NCBI RefSeq assembly: GCF_005239225.2
Contig: NC_133300.1
Span: forward strand, 18,279,584-18,343,583
Direction: 5' to 3'
DNA: 64,000 nt
From: Populus alba
Taxonomy: Eukaryota > Streptophyta > Magnoliopsida > Malpighiales > Salicaceae
Positions within the stretch are counted from its first letter, which is position 1. Every line of letters begins with the position of its first letter. The notes beneath the pieces are model-generated. The model was given only the letters and a program-made list of their open reading frames with translations. It was not told where the DNA came from and ran no database searches. Below are positions 1 through 9,050 of the stretch, piece after piece. Both the position numbers and the translations under genes were made by a program.

Positions 1-210
1 TTAGAAACCATCTTGCGTCTTCCTCGTAAAACTTTCTGATGTTCCCACTAACATATTCCTAACAAGAAAGTGATCAGAATTGAAAATTCAAGAAAGGGAC
101 AACAAAATAAACACAAAATCGCCTAATTCTTGCTTCCTGTCACTCCATTTCTTGCTTGTTCAATTCCTGTTAATTATGGCCCTCACTGTTTTTCTCCACA
201 ATTTCTCTAT

Positions 211-1690
211 TTACAAGTTGGATTTGGCCTGGTAGCTTGAAGAACAAGATCCCATTTCTTCTTCACCAAGTTGTTGCCGACCTGCGAGACGGTCAACTAA
301 TACATCCAAGGCTTCCTTCATCCACCCACGCTGACAGCATTCTCTTGCTTCTTCCACACTCATCTATACATAGCACAAAGGTAACTTAATATCAGCAATT
401 GCACCGACAGTTTCAATAATATAGATAAAAATGTTAGAAAGGTAGCATGTGCATACCCATTTTCTCTGGCGATTGTTTTTCTCTGGCCAGAAATCTAATA
501 CCTCCTTAACATGTAAAGGGAACAAGTATCCATCGTAATCAGTGCCATGAGTTCTGCTCTGGAAGGTCCAGTGACCTAATTGGTGCTGCAAAACAAGGTC
601 AAACATCAATAAGCTGCGTGATTAAATTTGGGAAAAATGAACTTAAATTGAACTGCAATCACACCATTAAAGAAGATAAGACAACTACCTCAACATTGCC
701 TTTCACCCCGGCTTCCTCGTATGTCTCTCGAGAAGCGGCTTGTTTTATGGTTTCATCCAATTCCCAGCCTCCCTGGTAATCAATGAAGCATATTGGTTAG
801 GTTATGTGACAGAGCAACGGTCTATACTCTACGCTCTACATTGAGTTATCAAGTACTAATTTCATTTGGAATTAGTTAATACCTTAGGAAACAACATCCC
901 CTTTCCTTTCTGTGAGCTGATGACAAGTACTTCTAACTCATCTTCAACCTCCGAAGTATTTGAGCTCCCGTTCTTGTATCTGTATGGTATGCATCTGCAA
1001 TATATGAAACAAGAATACATAAAATTTAGCAACCAATAAACTTAAAAGTAATCAAATCGGGCACAAACTGGACTACTTGGAATCAAATCATCAGTTGAAT
1101 TATTGCTTCCATGTTTTCAGTTCCAACAAAGATGGCCAATCAATCAGAGAGCAGGACAGAAACTGTATTTTCCCTGCTCCACAAGAAGTTTTAGGAAAAG
1201 ATATGGACAATTATCCATGCACGTGAGCCAATCCTGTCCACCCATCATGGATAAGCCCACCATGATGGACTAACAAGTGGCCTCAAGCGCCCGTAAGCAA
1301 CCATTCATCACATTCATTAAAGATTTTGTACTAGACCAACCTCGCAAACCAGAATAAAGTTCTGCTTATCTAACATGTCAAGAAATCATTTATGACGAAT
1401 CCTGTTTTATTAAAAGACAAAGCAAAACTTAACAAAACCTCAATCGACTAATGATTATTTAGTCCATCAAATCTGCAGGCCTAATAAGAAAAACAATCAT
1501 GCCCCACCAAAATCAAGAAAACGCAGCTAGTTAACCAATGAAAAAAAAATCAGTAGAGAGAAAAGGATAAGGGAAAACCAACCCACCCTACAACTTGACG
1601 ACGACCTTTATCATAACGCTGCAAATGCCTCCCTGTACGAGACACCAAAGAAGCTACAACATTTTCTTGAGATACCAAAGCAGTAGCCAT
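211..1690 (-). CDS. Nudix hydrolase, five exons, 193 aa
   Basis: Spliced by eye as five exons with GT-AG borders: 1690-1587, 994-883, 772-689, 585-457 and 363-211. They join in frame to 193 residues plus stop. The full Nudix signature lies in exon 3 at about residues 73-95: G-x5-E-x7 followed by RETYEEAGV, which carries the metal-binding glutamates. The N-terminus reads SRTGRHLQRYDKGRRQVVG and continues CIPYRY. This resembles the plant group that includes Arabidopsis NUDT12/13/16/17/18, enzymes that hydrolyse nucleoside-diphosphate or diphosphoinositol-type substrates. The substrate cannot be read from sequence. Family members are often organellar, but I see no decisive targeting signal. The start is the only ATG that gives the conserved N-terminus. 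The promoter side abuts a gypsy LTR at 2186. Confidence 0.93.
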
Positions 1691-2185
1691 TTCTTTTCTT
1701 TCTTAGCAACAACAATTTTCTCAAGAGAACTTTAATGGGGTTTCTTGAAACAAGAAACTGGTTCTTTCTATTACAAGAAACTAACTAACAAGCTAGCTAG
1801 ATGGTGCAAAATATGTGATGATATGGGAACTGACAGATCCTCTTAAGGTTTCTATTTCTGTTAGTAGTTATGACAAGAGTAGAGACGGGCTATCTTCTCG
1901 TATAAGTAATGGCAGGAAAGAGAGGGGAGGAGAGGGAGAGGGAGGGGAAACGCTTTGATGGCAGGCCCCCCGTTTATTGGACTTTAGTTATTTTGCCTGC
2001 TCCCAGACTACGTGTTGGTGACGCGTCAATGATTTCTTCTTCTTCTTCATCAATATTTAATGAGTGAGAGGTCGACGAAGTGTTATTATGAATATTTTTT
2101 TAAAAGTTATTTTTAATATTAATATATTAAAATGATTTAAAAATATTAATTTAAAAGTAAATAAAAAATAATATATATATATATA
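1691..2185 (-). promoter_or_regulatory. Upstream region of the Nudix gene
   Basis: This is the interval between the Nudix start codon and the 3' LTR of the gypsy element. On the transcribed strand, 1913-1950 is a long pyrimidine-rich run, like the Y-patch of plant core promoters. I see no clear TATA box. The distal end (2093-2185) is AT-rich and ends in a (TA)n tract, which is the retrotransposon insertion site. The assignment is by position only. Confidence 0.5.
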
Positions 2186-2636
2186 TGTGACGATTCAACA
2201 GGATTAAGAACAACTGAGTTTTTATTTCAAGTGAATACTGTCACTTTAACAGAAGTATTTGATACTAAACACAGTAATACAAGGTATTGCTGAGAATCTA
2301 ACTAGTATTGAAGACTGAAAATGAATTGCAATCGGACTTGACTATGAGGGGAGCAAATTCACCCGAATTTCTCTCTTTTCACTCACACAAATTGTATTGT
2401 TAATTTTCTCTCTGCCTTCTCATTCTGTTGCAGTGCGTTATATGCATGCAGGGTGCCCATCCGTAATAAAAGGATTTGTAGGTTTGTTACACGTGTTTAT
2501 TGACACGTTACTATTTGTAAATGAAACGGTGCGTGTAATGAATTCACTCTTTTCCCGCTTGTGCCTCTGTTCAAATCTAGTCCTCTGTTTCTTCAAGGTT
2601 CATTGTTGGGAGAGTTGTCGTTGGCAGCATGTAACA
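2186..2636 (-). repeat. 3' LTR of the gypsy element
   Basis: A 451 bp terminal repeat, identical by eye to 7258-7708. The gag-pol stop codon lies inside it, at its inner end (2593). On the minus strand it holds a G-box core CACGTG at 2490-2495 and a TATA-like stretch further downstream. Its transcriptional direction points at the Nudix gene. Confidence 0.95.
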
Positions 2637-5600
2637 AATCTTCCCCCATCAAACCCACCTTGTCTTCAAGGTGGAAGTTAGGAAAGCGTGCGGTGATGTC
2701 TTCTGCACTTTCCCATGTAGCATCTGCAGGTGAGAACCCCTTCCAGTGAATTAATAATTGTGTGATTGCGTGATTCCTCTTGCGGTTAATTCTTCTTTCC
2801 ATTACAGCTTGTGGTTGCAAGTCTGGAGTGGGTGGCATTGGTGGCAGATTACTTTGCACTGGCTGACGACCGATACTCTGCTTGAGCTGGGAGACATGAA
2901 ACACAGGGTGAATTGTAGATGATGGTGGCAGCTCCAGCTTGTAGGCGACCTCACCTATTCTGGCCAGCACCAGGTAAGGACCAAAAAATTTGGCTGCTAA
3001 TTTCTGTGAAGTCCTGCGTACCACTGAATGTTGCTTGTAATGTTGTAGTTTAAGATACACATAATCCCCAACTAAAAATGTTCTGTCACTCCTTTTGTTG
3101 TTGACGAATTGGACCATGCGGTGTTGTGCTAGTTGAAGGTTAGCTTTAACTTGTTTAATGATTTCTTCTCTGCGAAGTAGTAAGTCGTCCACCGATGCAA
3201 CCATAGAATCTCTAGGAAAATAAGGAATGTGTAGAGGTGGGGCGAACCCATAGAGTACCTCATAGGGGGTTAATTTCGTGGATGAATGGAAATTTGTATT
3301 GTACCACCATTCGGCCAAGGAAAGCCATCGTGCCCACTGGTTTGGGTTGTCTCCAGTCATGCACCGGAGGTAATTTTCCACACACTTATTCACGATTTCG
3401 GTCTGACCATCGGTTTGGGGATGGTAGGCTGAAGAGTAGAGTAAATTTACCCCTTGCATGTTGAACATCTCTTTCCAGAATTTGCTCAAAAATATGGGAT
3501 CCCTGTCGCTGACGATTGAGGCTGGAAGGCCATGTAGCTTGTATATATTGTCCATGAATACCTTAGCCACTAGTGGAGCTGAGTAGGGGTGGCTTAGACT
3601 CATGAAATGAGCATATTTGCTGAAACGGTCGACCACGACCATTATGACATCTTTCCCTTCCGATTTGGGTAACCCTTCGACAAAATCCATACTAATATCG
3701 ATGAATGGGGCATTAGGAATCGGCAGAGGTTGTAGGAGTCCTGGGGAAGCTATATTCTCATGCTTGTTGCGCTGACAAGTCGAACATTCTCTGATGAATT
3801 GACGGATATGCCTTTGCTGCCCCTTCCAGTAGAACAAGCTCCCCACGCGTTTGGCAGTAGCAGTTACTCCTGAATGTCCTCCCAGTGCTGAGCTGTGGTA
3901 TAGGAAGATAATCTTGGATTGCAATTCCCTGTCGTGGCCTACCACAATCTTGCCCTTCCTATTCAAGTGTCCATTTACCCAATTGTAGTGAGGATGGGAG
4001 CCTGGAGTAGTTTGTAAGTCGTGGATGATAGCTAGTAAGTAGGGGTCTTCTTGCCAAGTTTTGGAAATTTCTGCCATGATATCAGACGAAACAGAGGAGA
4101 CAACCATAGCATAAATAGCATGACTACCCGGCCTAGAAAGTGCATCTGCAGCCACATTTTCCTTTCCTCTCCTGTATTCTATCTCATAATCATACCCCAT
4201 CAACTTGACTAGCCACTGATGCTGCATTGGAGTGATTATTTTCTGGTCCAAGAGGTATTTGAGGCTTACGTGGTCCGTGCGGATTTTGAAATGCTTGCCC
4301 CATAAGTAGTGTCTCCACTTGTGAACTGCATGCATGATAGCCAACATTTCTTTTTCGTAGATCGACATAGCTTGTTGTTTAAAACCAAGGGCTTTGCTAA
4401 TGTAAGCAATAGGATGGCCTTCTTGCATTAGAACCGCCCCCACTCCCACCATAGAAGCATCCGTTTCGACCACAAACAATTTATCCAAATCGGGTAAGGC
4501 TAGTACTGGAGGAGTTGTCATCAACTCCTTGAGTAGTGTAAACGCAGTGGTAGCCTCAGAATTCCACCCGAATGCATCTTTTTTAAGAAGTTGCGTCAAC
4601 GGTTTGCAAATGGTTCCATATCCCTTTACGAAACGTCGATAGTAGCCTGTAAGCCCCAAAAACCCTCGTAGTTGCCTCAGGTTCCTTGGTAAGGGCCAAT
4701 CAATTATTGCTTTGATTTTATTGGGATCGGTAGCAACTCCCGCCTTAGAAATAATATGGCCCAAGTACTCGACCTGTTCACTGCCGAAACTGCATTTACT
4801 TGCTTTGGCAACCAAGTGGTGTATCCTCAACAGTTTGAAAACAGTGTGTAGATGTTCATAGTGAGCAGTATAAGACTTACTGTATATGAGGATGTCATCG
4901 AAAAATACCAGGATGAATTTCCGGAGGTGTGCTCTAAAAACTTCATTCATCAAACTCTGAAAAGTAGCGGGTGCATTAGTCAAGCCAAAAGGCATAACTA
5001 AAAATTCGTAATGACCATTGTGGGTTCTGAAAGCCGTCTTGAATTCCTCCCCTGACCCCATTCTGATCTGGTGATACCCCGAACGAAGGTCAATTTTCGA
5101 AAAAATGGTTGCTCCTGCTAGTTCCTCCAGTAATTCTTCCACCACTGGAATAGGGTACTTATCCTTGATCGTAAGTCTGTTCAGAGCTCTATAATCCACA
5201 CATAACCTCCAGGTGGAATCTTTTTTCTTAACCAAGACAACTGGTGACGCAAACGGACTGTTACTAGGCCTTATAATACCTGTCCCTAGCATTTCCTCTA
5301 CCATTTTCTCCAACACATCTTTCTGCAGTCCTGAGTACCTGTAGGGTCGCAGATTAATTGGTTGGCTTCCTTCCTTCAGAGGAACGATGTGATCATGGCT
5401 CCTGGTTGGTGGCAGCCCTTCCGGTTCCTTAAACAAGTCTTGGTAGTCTCCCAATAGCTCTGTAATCATATGATCCTTGTGAATGTGAGGAGGTGGTGCG
5501 GTTGTTACTGAACCCAGAGTGAAATCGTCCTCTTCTAGAATGCGTAGACTGCATAAGTGGACCTCTGCCAACTGTTTCTGATTGCTCAATAATCCCTTAA

Positions 5601-7221
5601 GCTGCTCCAGTTTAATAGCTTGAAACTTGATGGGATTTTCCCCTCTAAGCAGCACCCTCTGGCCTTGCCAGTCGAAGGACATCCATAGGTGTTTATAGTT
5701 GCATAAAATGTCCCCTAGCATGGATAGCCACTGAATGCCCAGTACCATGTCGTAGTTGTTCAAGTCCATGATAAACACATCAGCTTCAAAACTCACGCCC
5801 TGTATCTTCCATTGGAGACCCTTGCAGACTGAGTCACATAACATTTTCCCCCCATTGGCTGCTTGTACCGTGATAGGAGTAATAGTAGTTAATTCACCTT
5901 GCAGCTTTGATGCTATAGAAGAGTTGAGAAAATTGTGAGTACTACCCGAATCCACTAAGATGTGGAGAGTTTGTTTCCCTGTTCTCCCTGTCACCTTCAT
6001 AGTGTGAAAACCCACAGTGCCTTCTAAGGCATTCAAGGATATGTGAGGTATGACTTCCTCTTCCTGAACTTCTTCCCCGTTAATTTCTTCTTCATCCTCT
6101 AGAATGCTCAGGGAATATAGCCTTTTATTCTTGCACCTATGGCCTGGCACGAATTTATCATCACACCAAAAACATAGTCCCTTCAATCTTCGCTCTTCAA
6201 ACTCCTGGTTCTTTATAGATTTGGTAGGTTTATTTGGGGTCCTGTTAAATGAGTTTTGGGGGCTGTTTGGCCAGGAAGGGGTTCTAACAGCAGGTATGTT
6301 GCTTGCTGTGGAAAGAGGGGTTGTAGCCAGATTTGGCTGGTGTATAGGTTTTGGTGGAAGGCTATGGGATGTTGTGGCTACTGAATGTTTTGGTATATAT
6401 CCCGGCTGTTGCCTGTGAAGTAGGGTGTTTGCCTGTAATCTAGCAAGGTTAAAGGCTTGTCTAAGGTCTTTTGGCTCAAACATTTTAACGGTGTTCTTAA
6501 TTTCTAGTTCCAACCCACCTAGAAATATAACTAAGGCTTGCTTCTCTCCAATGCCAGCTTTATTCCATAATACATCGAAATCATGAATATAAGTTTCCAG
6601 GGTTCCCACTTGTTTGAGATCTATCAAATCTTCCATTGGATCTCTCTGCCCCCCGAACCTATTACACAGAGCTTCTACATATTCTGCCCAACTTACTCTA
6701 TGATTGTTTAGGTTCCTCATAAAGTTTTGGTGCCAGTAAAGAGCTATGCCGTCTAGGTAGTAGGAAGCTAATTTCAGTTTGTCTAATTCATCAATTTCTT
6801 CAATATCAAAATATTGGTTGCATTTGTATAACCATCTGTGCACATCCTCACCCTCAAACACTGGAAAAAGATGTTTAGGTCTGTGTACCTTGTAATTCGA
6901 TGGCCTCCCTTCAGTAGTGTAATTATGCCTGAATGCTGGTTCATTCTGATAAGCAGCATGCTTATCCCTGCTTTGACTGGATTCGCCTGGGAGGGAGGGA
7001 AACCTTTGCATAACCGATTCCAGTTGCTGTGTTAACCCGTGAAGCAAATCCTTAACTCCTTCTATTTGAGCTTCATGAGTATTGGCAGTGTGCTCCCACT
7101 GTTGACCTTGGTCCTTCATAATGCTAAATAGCTGATCATACTTGGAGTTAGCCTCCTTTTTTGCTGATTCGATAGAATCTTCTAACCTTTTGATCTCTGT
7201 GGTTCTTGTGTCAGGTGCCAT
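2593..7221 (-). CDS. Gag-Pol polyprotein of Ty3/gypsy element, 1542 aa
   Basis: A single open frame with all the parts of a gypsy polyprotein in the usual order. The gag domain is at about residues 115-260. A CFWC...GHRC zinc knuckle is at 350-363. The aspartic protease motif LVDSGSTHNF is at 422-431. Reverse transcriptase spans about 640-830, with FFDDIL at 773-778. RNase H begins near ETDAS at 919. The integrase has an H1109/H1116/C1146/C1149 zinc finger and a D1179, D1239, E1275 catalytic triad (D-x35-E). A GPY/F-like module is near 1413, and a C-terminal chromodomain (IHWKGFSPADATWE) is at about 1475-1525. The chromodomain places it among chromoviruses; I do not assign a clade. No stop or frameshift is present. 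The ATG is 22 bp from the primer-binding site, and the last residues are encoded by the 3' LTR. Confidence 0.97.
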   Translation of the reverse strand: MAPDTRTTEIKRLEDSIESAKKEANSKYDQLFSIMKDQGQQWEHTANTHEAQIEGVKDLLHGLTQQLESVMQRFPSLPGESSQSRDKHAAYQNEPAFRHNYTTEGRPSNYKVHRPKHLFPVFEGEDVHRWLYKCNQYFDIEEIDELDKLKLASYYLDGIALYWHQNFMRNLNNHRVSWAEYVEALCNRFGGQRDPMEDLIDLKQVGTLETYIHDFDVLWNKAGIGEKQALVIFLGGLELEIKNTVKMFEPKDLRQAFNLARLQANTLLHRQQPGYIPKHSVATTSHSLPPKPIHQPNLATTPLSTASNIPAVRTPSWPNSPQNSFNRTPNKPTKSIKNQEFEERRLKGLCFWCDDKFVPGHRCKNKRLYSLSILEDEEEINGEEVQEEEVIPHISLNALEGTVGFHTMKVTGRTGKQTLHILVDSGSTHNFLNSSIASKLQGELTTITPITVQAANGGKMLCDSVCKGLQWKIQGVSFEADVFIMDLNNYDMVLGIQWLSMLGDILCNYKHLWMSFDWQGQRVLLRGENPIKFQAIKLEQLKGLLSNQKQLAEVHLCSLRILEEDDFTLGSVTTAPPPHIHKDHMITELLGDYQDLFKEPEGLPPTRSHDHIVPLKEGSQPINLRPYRYSGLQKDVLEKMVEEMLGTGIIRPSNSPFASPVVLVKKKDSTWRLCVDYRALNRLTIKDKYPIPVVEELLEELAGATIFSKIDLRSGYHQIRMGSGEEFKTAFRTHNGHYEFLVMPFGLTNAPATFQSLMNEVFRAHLRKFILVFFDDILIYSKSYTAHYEHLHTVFKLLRIHHLVAKASKCSFGSEQVEYLGHIISKAGVATDPNKIKAIIDWPLPRNLRQLRGFLGLTGYYRRFVKGYGTICKPLTQLLKKDAFGWNSEATTAFTLLKELMTTPPVLALPDLDKLFVVETDASMVGVGAVLMQEGHPIAYISKALGFKQQAMSIYEKEMLAIMHAVHKWRHYLWGKHFKIRTDHVSLKYLLDQKIITPMQHQWLVKLMGYDYEIEYRRGKENVAADALSRPGSHAIYAMVVSSVSSDIMAEISKTWQEDPYLLAIIHDLQTTPGSHPHYNWVNGHLNRKGKIVVGHDRELQSKIIFLYHSSALGGHSGVTATAKRVGSLFYWKGQQRHIRQFIRECSTCQRNKHENIASPGLLQPLPIPNAPFIDISMDFVEGLPKSEGKDVIMVVVDRFSKYAHFMSLSHPYSAPLVAKVFMDNIYKLHGLPASIVSDRDPIFLSKFWKEMFNMQGVNLLYSSAYHPQTDGQTEIVNKCVENYLRCMTGDNPNQWARWLSLAEWWYNTNFHSSTKLTPYEVLYGFAPPLHIPYFPRDSMVASVDDLLLRREEIIKQVKANLQLAQHRMVQFVNNKRSDRTFLVGDYVYLKLQHYKQHSVVRRTSQKLAAKFFGPYLVLARIGEVAYKLELPPSSTIHPVFHVSQLKQSIGRQPVQSNLPPMPPTPDLQPQAVMERRINRKRNHAITQLLIHWKGFSPADATWESAEDITARFPNFHLEDKVGLMGEDLLHAANDNSPNNEP

Positions 7222-7243
7222 ATTCCCACTCCAAGGAAGGAGA

Positions 7244-7255
7244 GCTCTGATACCA
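7244..7255 (-). other. Primer-binding site (initiator tRNA-Met type)
   Basis: On the minus strand this reads TGGTATCAGAGC, the standard complement of the 3' end of plant initiator tRNA-Met. It starts two bases inside the 5' LTR. It primes minus-strand DNA synthesis. Confidence 0.93.
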
Positions 7256-7257
7256 CT

Positions 7258-7708
7258 TGTGACGATTCAACAGGATTAAGAACAACTGAGTTTTTATTTC
7301 AAGTGAATACTGTCACTTTAACAGAAGTATTTGATACTAAACACAGTAATACAAGGTATTGCTGAGAATCTAACTAGTATTGAAGACTGAAAATGAATTG
7401 CAATCGGACTTGACTATGAGGGGAGCAAATTCACCCGAATTTCTCTCTTTTCACTCACACAAATTGTATTGTTAATTTTCTCTCTGCCTTCTCATTCTGT
7501 TGCAGTGCGTTATATGCATGCAGGGTGCCCATCCGTAATAAAAGGATTTGTAGGTTTGTTACACGTGTTTATTGACACGTTACTATTTGTAAATGAAACG
7601 GTGCGTGTAATGAATTCACTCTTTTCCCGCTTGTGCCTCTGTTCAAATCTAGTCCTCTGTTTCTTCAAGGTTCATTGTTGGGAGAGTTGTCGTTGGCAGC
7701 ATGTAACA
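7258..7708 (-). repeat. 5' LTR of the gypsy element
   Basis: A 451 bp copy matching 2186-2636 base for base as far as I can read. It is followed outward by (TA)n. It would carry the promoter for the gag-pol transcript. Confidence 0.95.
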
Positions 7709-8877
7709 ATATATATATATATATTAACATTTTAAAGTGCAAAAATTAACAAAGCTTTCTTTGTCCTCATTTCTTTGTTTTTTTCTTAGAATGAAAATTA
7801 AAATTTTATTATTGTAGAATCCAACAATTGCAATCCACGCCGCTAAACGGTGGGAAATTTTGTGTTTTTTTTTCTTTCTAAATAAGAAAAAATTCATTAA
7901 AATTTAGGAATATACTGTTTGTATGCTTCTTTCAAACATGTGCCCCCACGACAACTTTAATACAAGTATAAGTATGAAGTTTTAAAATCTTAAATATATT
8001 TTATTTTTATAAAAATAGAACCATAAATTGTAATTTATTATATTTACCTTTTATATTTTTTTTGAACGCTGATCTGATTCAGTCTCAGGTCAATTAATGT
8101 GACCGAGTCTTAAAACTATATTTATAACAGTTAAGAGTCCCAGAAAATATGGAAAGGGAAAAGTATTATAAAATTCTTTCCTAAAAAATTCATATATTAA
8201 AAATGAAATAGCCAATTACTGTGTGTGTGTATAATTTTTGTCGTTATAATTAATTTGCTGCTAACAACGAGTTGATTCGGTAGTTAAGATACCTAAGGAT
8301 TATATATACTTGGATTCAAATTGTGTCACCATCATAGCTCAACGGAAACGGCATGCCTTGTGAGAACATGTGACTTACTCATGATTTTATTAAAATTAGT
8401 TTTGAATTTAATAATTTATGTTAGATGGAGGAAATAAAATAATATAATAAATTAAGTCATTTTTATTTTATAATATTCACGTTTGTTTAATTTGAATCTA
8501 ATGATTATAGCAGAATGTAACATAAAAAAACTTGAGAATATCTCAATTCAAATGCATTGCCTCCCATGAGTACATCAAAATACAATATATAAATAATTAA
8601 TAGTTAGTGTGAGGTTCTCTACAATTATTTAATTTCCATAGATAATAATTCACTGATATTTAAAACCTTTTTTTTTGAAGAAGACAAAGAGAGACGACTT
8701 CGTGTTGTTAAATAATGGAACATTTACTTTCATGGAATCTTTCAATGTTCTTGATTTTATAAGAGATGGAATGATGGGCCCTTCCCATTAAATTTTTTTT
8801 TTTTTGAAATCAAAAGAATGAGATTTCGGGTACAATATCCGCCCCTTGTTAATTCATGCTCTCAATTAACAACTTTA

Positions 8878-9050
8878 GGTTGTTTTTGTATTTTAAAAAA
8901 TTTTATTTTTTATTTTAAATTAATATTTTTTGATATTTTTTAATCATTTTAATGTGTTGATGTAAAAATAATTTTTAAAAATAAAAAATATATTATTTTA
9001 ATGTATTTTTTAATAAAAAAAATAACTACAATTATACTCCCAAATAAACC
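8878..9050. repeat. MITE-like element, decayed copy
   Basis: It starts after a TTA with GGTTGTTTTTG and ends with the near-inverse CCAAATAAACC. The interior is the same A/T-rich 'aatttttaaaaat / atgtgttgatgt' core seen in the better copies at 35681 and 62044. The right-hand duplication is imperfect. Confidence 0.45.

Larger units (their letters stand above)
2186..7708 (-). mobile_element. Full-length Ty3/gypsy LTR retrotransposon (chromodomain type)
   Basis: A complete 5,523 bp element read on the minus strand. Two 451 bp LTRs (2186-2636 and 7258-7708) sit 5,072 bp apart. They have TG...CA ends and read as identical by eye. The flanks are ATATA on both sides, consistent with a 5 bp target-site duplication, although the site is an AT repeat so its length is ambiguous. 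Next to the 5' LTR (7258-7708) is a primer-binding site for initiator tRNA-Met at 7244-7255. Next to the 3' LTR is a purine tract at about 2639-2651. One uninterrupted gag-pol frame fills the interior. Identical LTRs and an open frame imply a very recent insertion, and the element may still be mobile. Confidence 0.97.

Noticed and set aside
2397..2681. Plus-strand frames in the LTRs (2397-2681 and 7469-7735)
   Set aside because: They are antisense to the element, repeat because the LTRs repeat, and extend into flanking DNA.
8268..8345. tRNA gene or SINE head
   Set aside because: Only loose A- and B-box resemblance; no cloverleaf, no tail and no target duplication.
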